DNA of 5,502 nt from Thiomonas sp. (lineage in GTDB: Bacteria > Pseudomonadota > Gammaproteobacteria > Burkholderiales > Burkholderiaceae): the NCBI GenBank assembly GCA_027443745.1, contig DAIAZB010000560.1, positions 1 through 5,502 of the forward strand, given 5' to 3'. A model generated the notes under the pieces. That model saw only the letters and a program-made list of their open reading frames with translations, searched no databases and was not told the DNA's origin. Below, one piece after another: positions 5,349 to 5,502 of the stretch. How positions within the stretch are numbered: the stretch's first letter is position 1; the number at the start of each line of letters is the position of its first letter. Position numbers and translations under genes: made by a program.

Positions 5349-5502
5349 TTGCAGCCCGATCAACACGAAGCCCCCGACTTGCAGCCACTATTTCTGCATG
5401 CCGCCGAACTCATCGCGCAGGCCGATGCGCTGGTGGTGGCTGTTGGCGCGGGGATGGGCGTGGATTCCGGCCTGCCAGACTTCCGAGGCACGGACGGGTT
5501 CT
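5349..5502 (+). CDS. Sir2-family (sirtuin) NAD-dependent protein, N-terminal part only
   Basis: This frame is open from the lipoprotein stop to the right edge and contains, at visible residues 32-47, the Sir2 NAD-binding signature VGAGMGVDSGLPDFRG (classic form GAGxSxxSGIPDFRG). Gly replaces the usual first Ser, a form I remember from a bacterial sirtuin subgroup. No ATG precedes the motif at a sensible distance; TTG 5349 has GGAG (5338-5341) 7 nt upstream and gives a reasonable 31-residue lead-in, so it is the preferred start. Sirtuins remove acyl groups from lysines using NAD, and related Sir2 domains deplete NAD in anti-phage defence; the DFRG form fits the deacylase group better. The remaining catalytic residues lie beyond the window. 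It is 39 bp after the lipoprotein gene on the same strand, so the two may be co-transcribed. It could be element cargo or the first host gene after the element. Confidence 0.85.
   Translation, partial: MQPDQHEAPDLQPLFLHAAELIAQADALVVAVGAGMGVDSGLPDFRGTDGF

Noticed and set aside
1..5502. CRISPR array, tRNA, rRNA, insertion sequence ends
   Set aside because: No regularly spaced direct repeats, no tRNA-like or rRNA sequence, and no transposase or terminal inverted repeats were seen.

Overview
This 5.5 kb, GC-rich window reads as part of a mobile element, most likely a prophage remnant or phage satellite, in a proteobacterium. The compact organisation and the style of the SSB-like and small-terminase proteins suggest a betaproteobacterium of the Burkholderiales, but that is inference; no rRNA, tRNA or diagnostic host gene is present. 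Every supported gene lies on the + strand.

Layout. (a) 2-511: 3' part of a gene of unknown function with a C-terminal helix-turn-helix. Its last codons carry nested GCAAC/GTTGC inverted repeats, and the same pentamer continues through the 98-bp gap 512-609, the best candidate control region. (b) 610-4361+: a chain of eight genes, each start overlapping the previous stop by 1-8 nt. They are an AlpA/excisionase-like winged-helix protein, a 33-residue membrane peptide, a CHC2 zinc-finger protein, a 707-residue TOPRIM + DUF3987 ATPase, an unrecognised 143-residue protein carrying a perfect 15-bp inverted repeat in its coding sequence, a 55-residue HTH protein, an SSB-like protein, and a phage terminase small subunit (to 4888). 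(c) 4953-5309: a small lipoprotein. (d) 5349-5502: the first 51 codons of a Sir2-family (sirtuin) gene running off the right edge.

How the genes fit together. The CHC2 protein and the TOPRIM/DUF3987 protein look like two halves of a primase-helicase; with the SSB-like protein they form a self-contained replication module. The winged-helix protein could be the excision/transcription switch. The terminase small subunit would select element DNA for packaging. No large terminase subunit follows; a lipoprotein and a sirtuin do instead. A regulator + primase + small-terminase set without capsid or large-terminase genes is the expected look of a packaging-hijacking phage satellite, although a decayed prophage fits the window equally well.

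The two most unusual observations are the palindrome at 3444-3484, built of two 9-bp tandem repeats in the left arm and written in AT-ending codons inside a GC-rich gene, and signs that the coding frame switches near 3716-3719 in the same gene.
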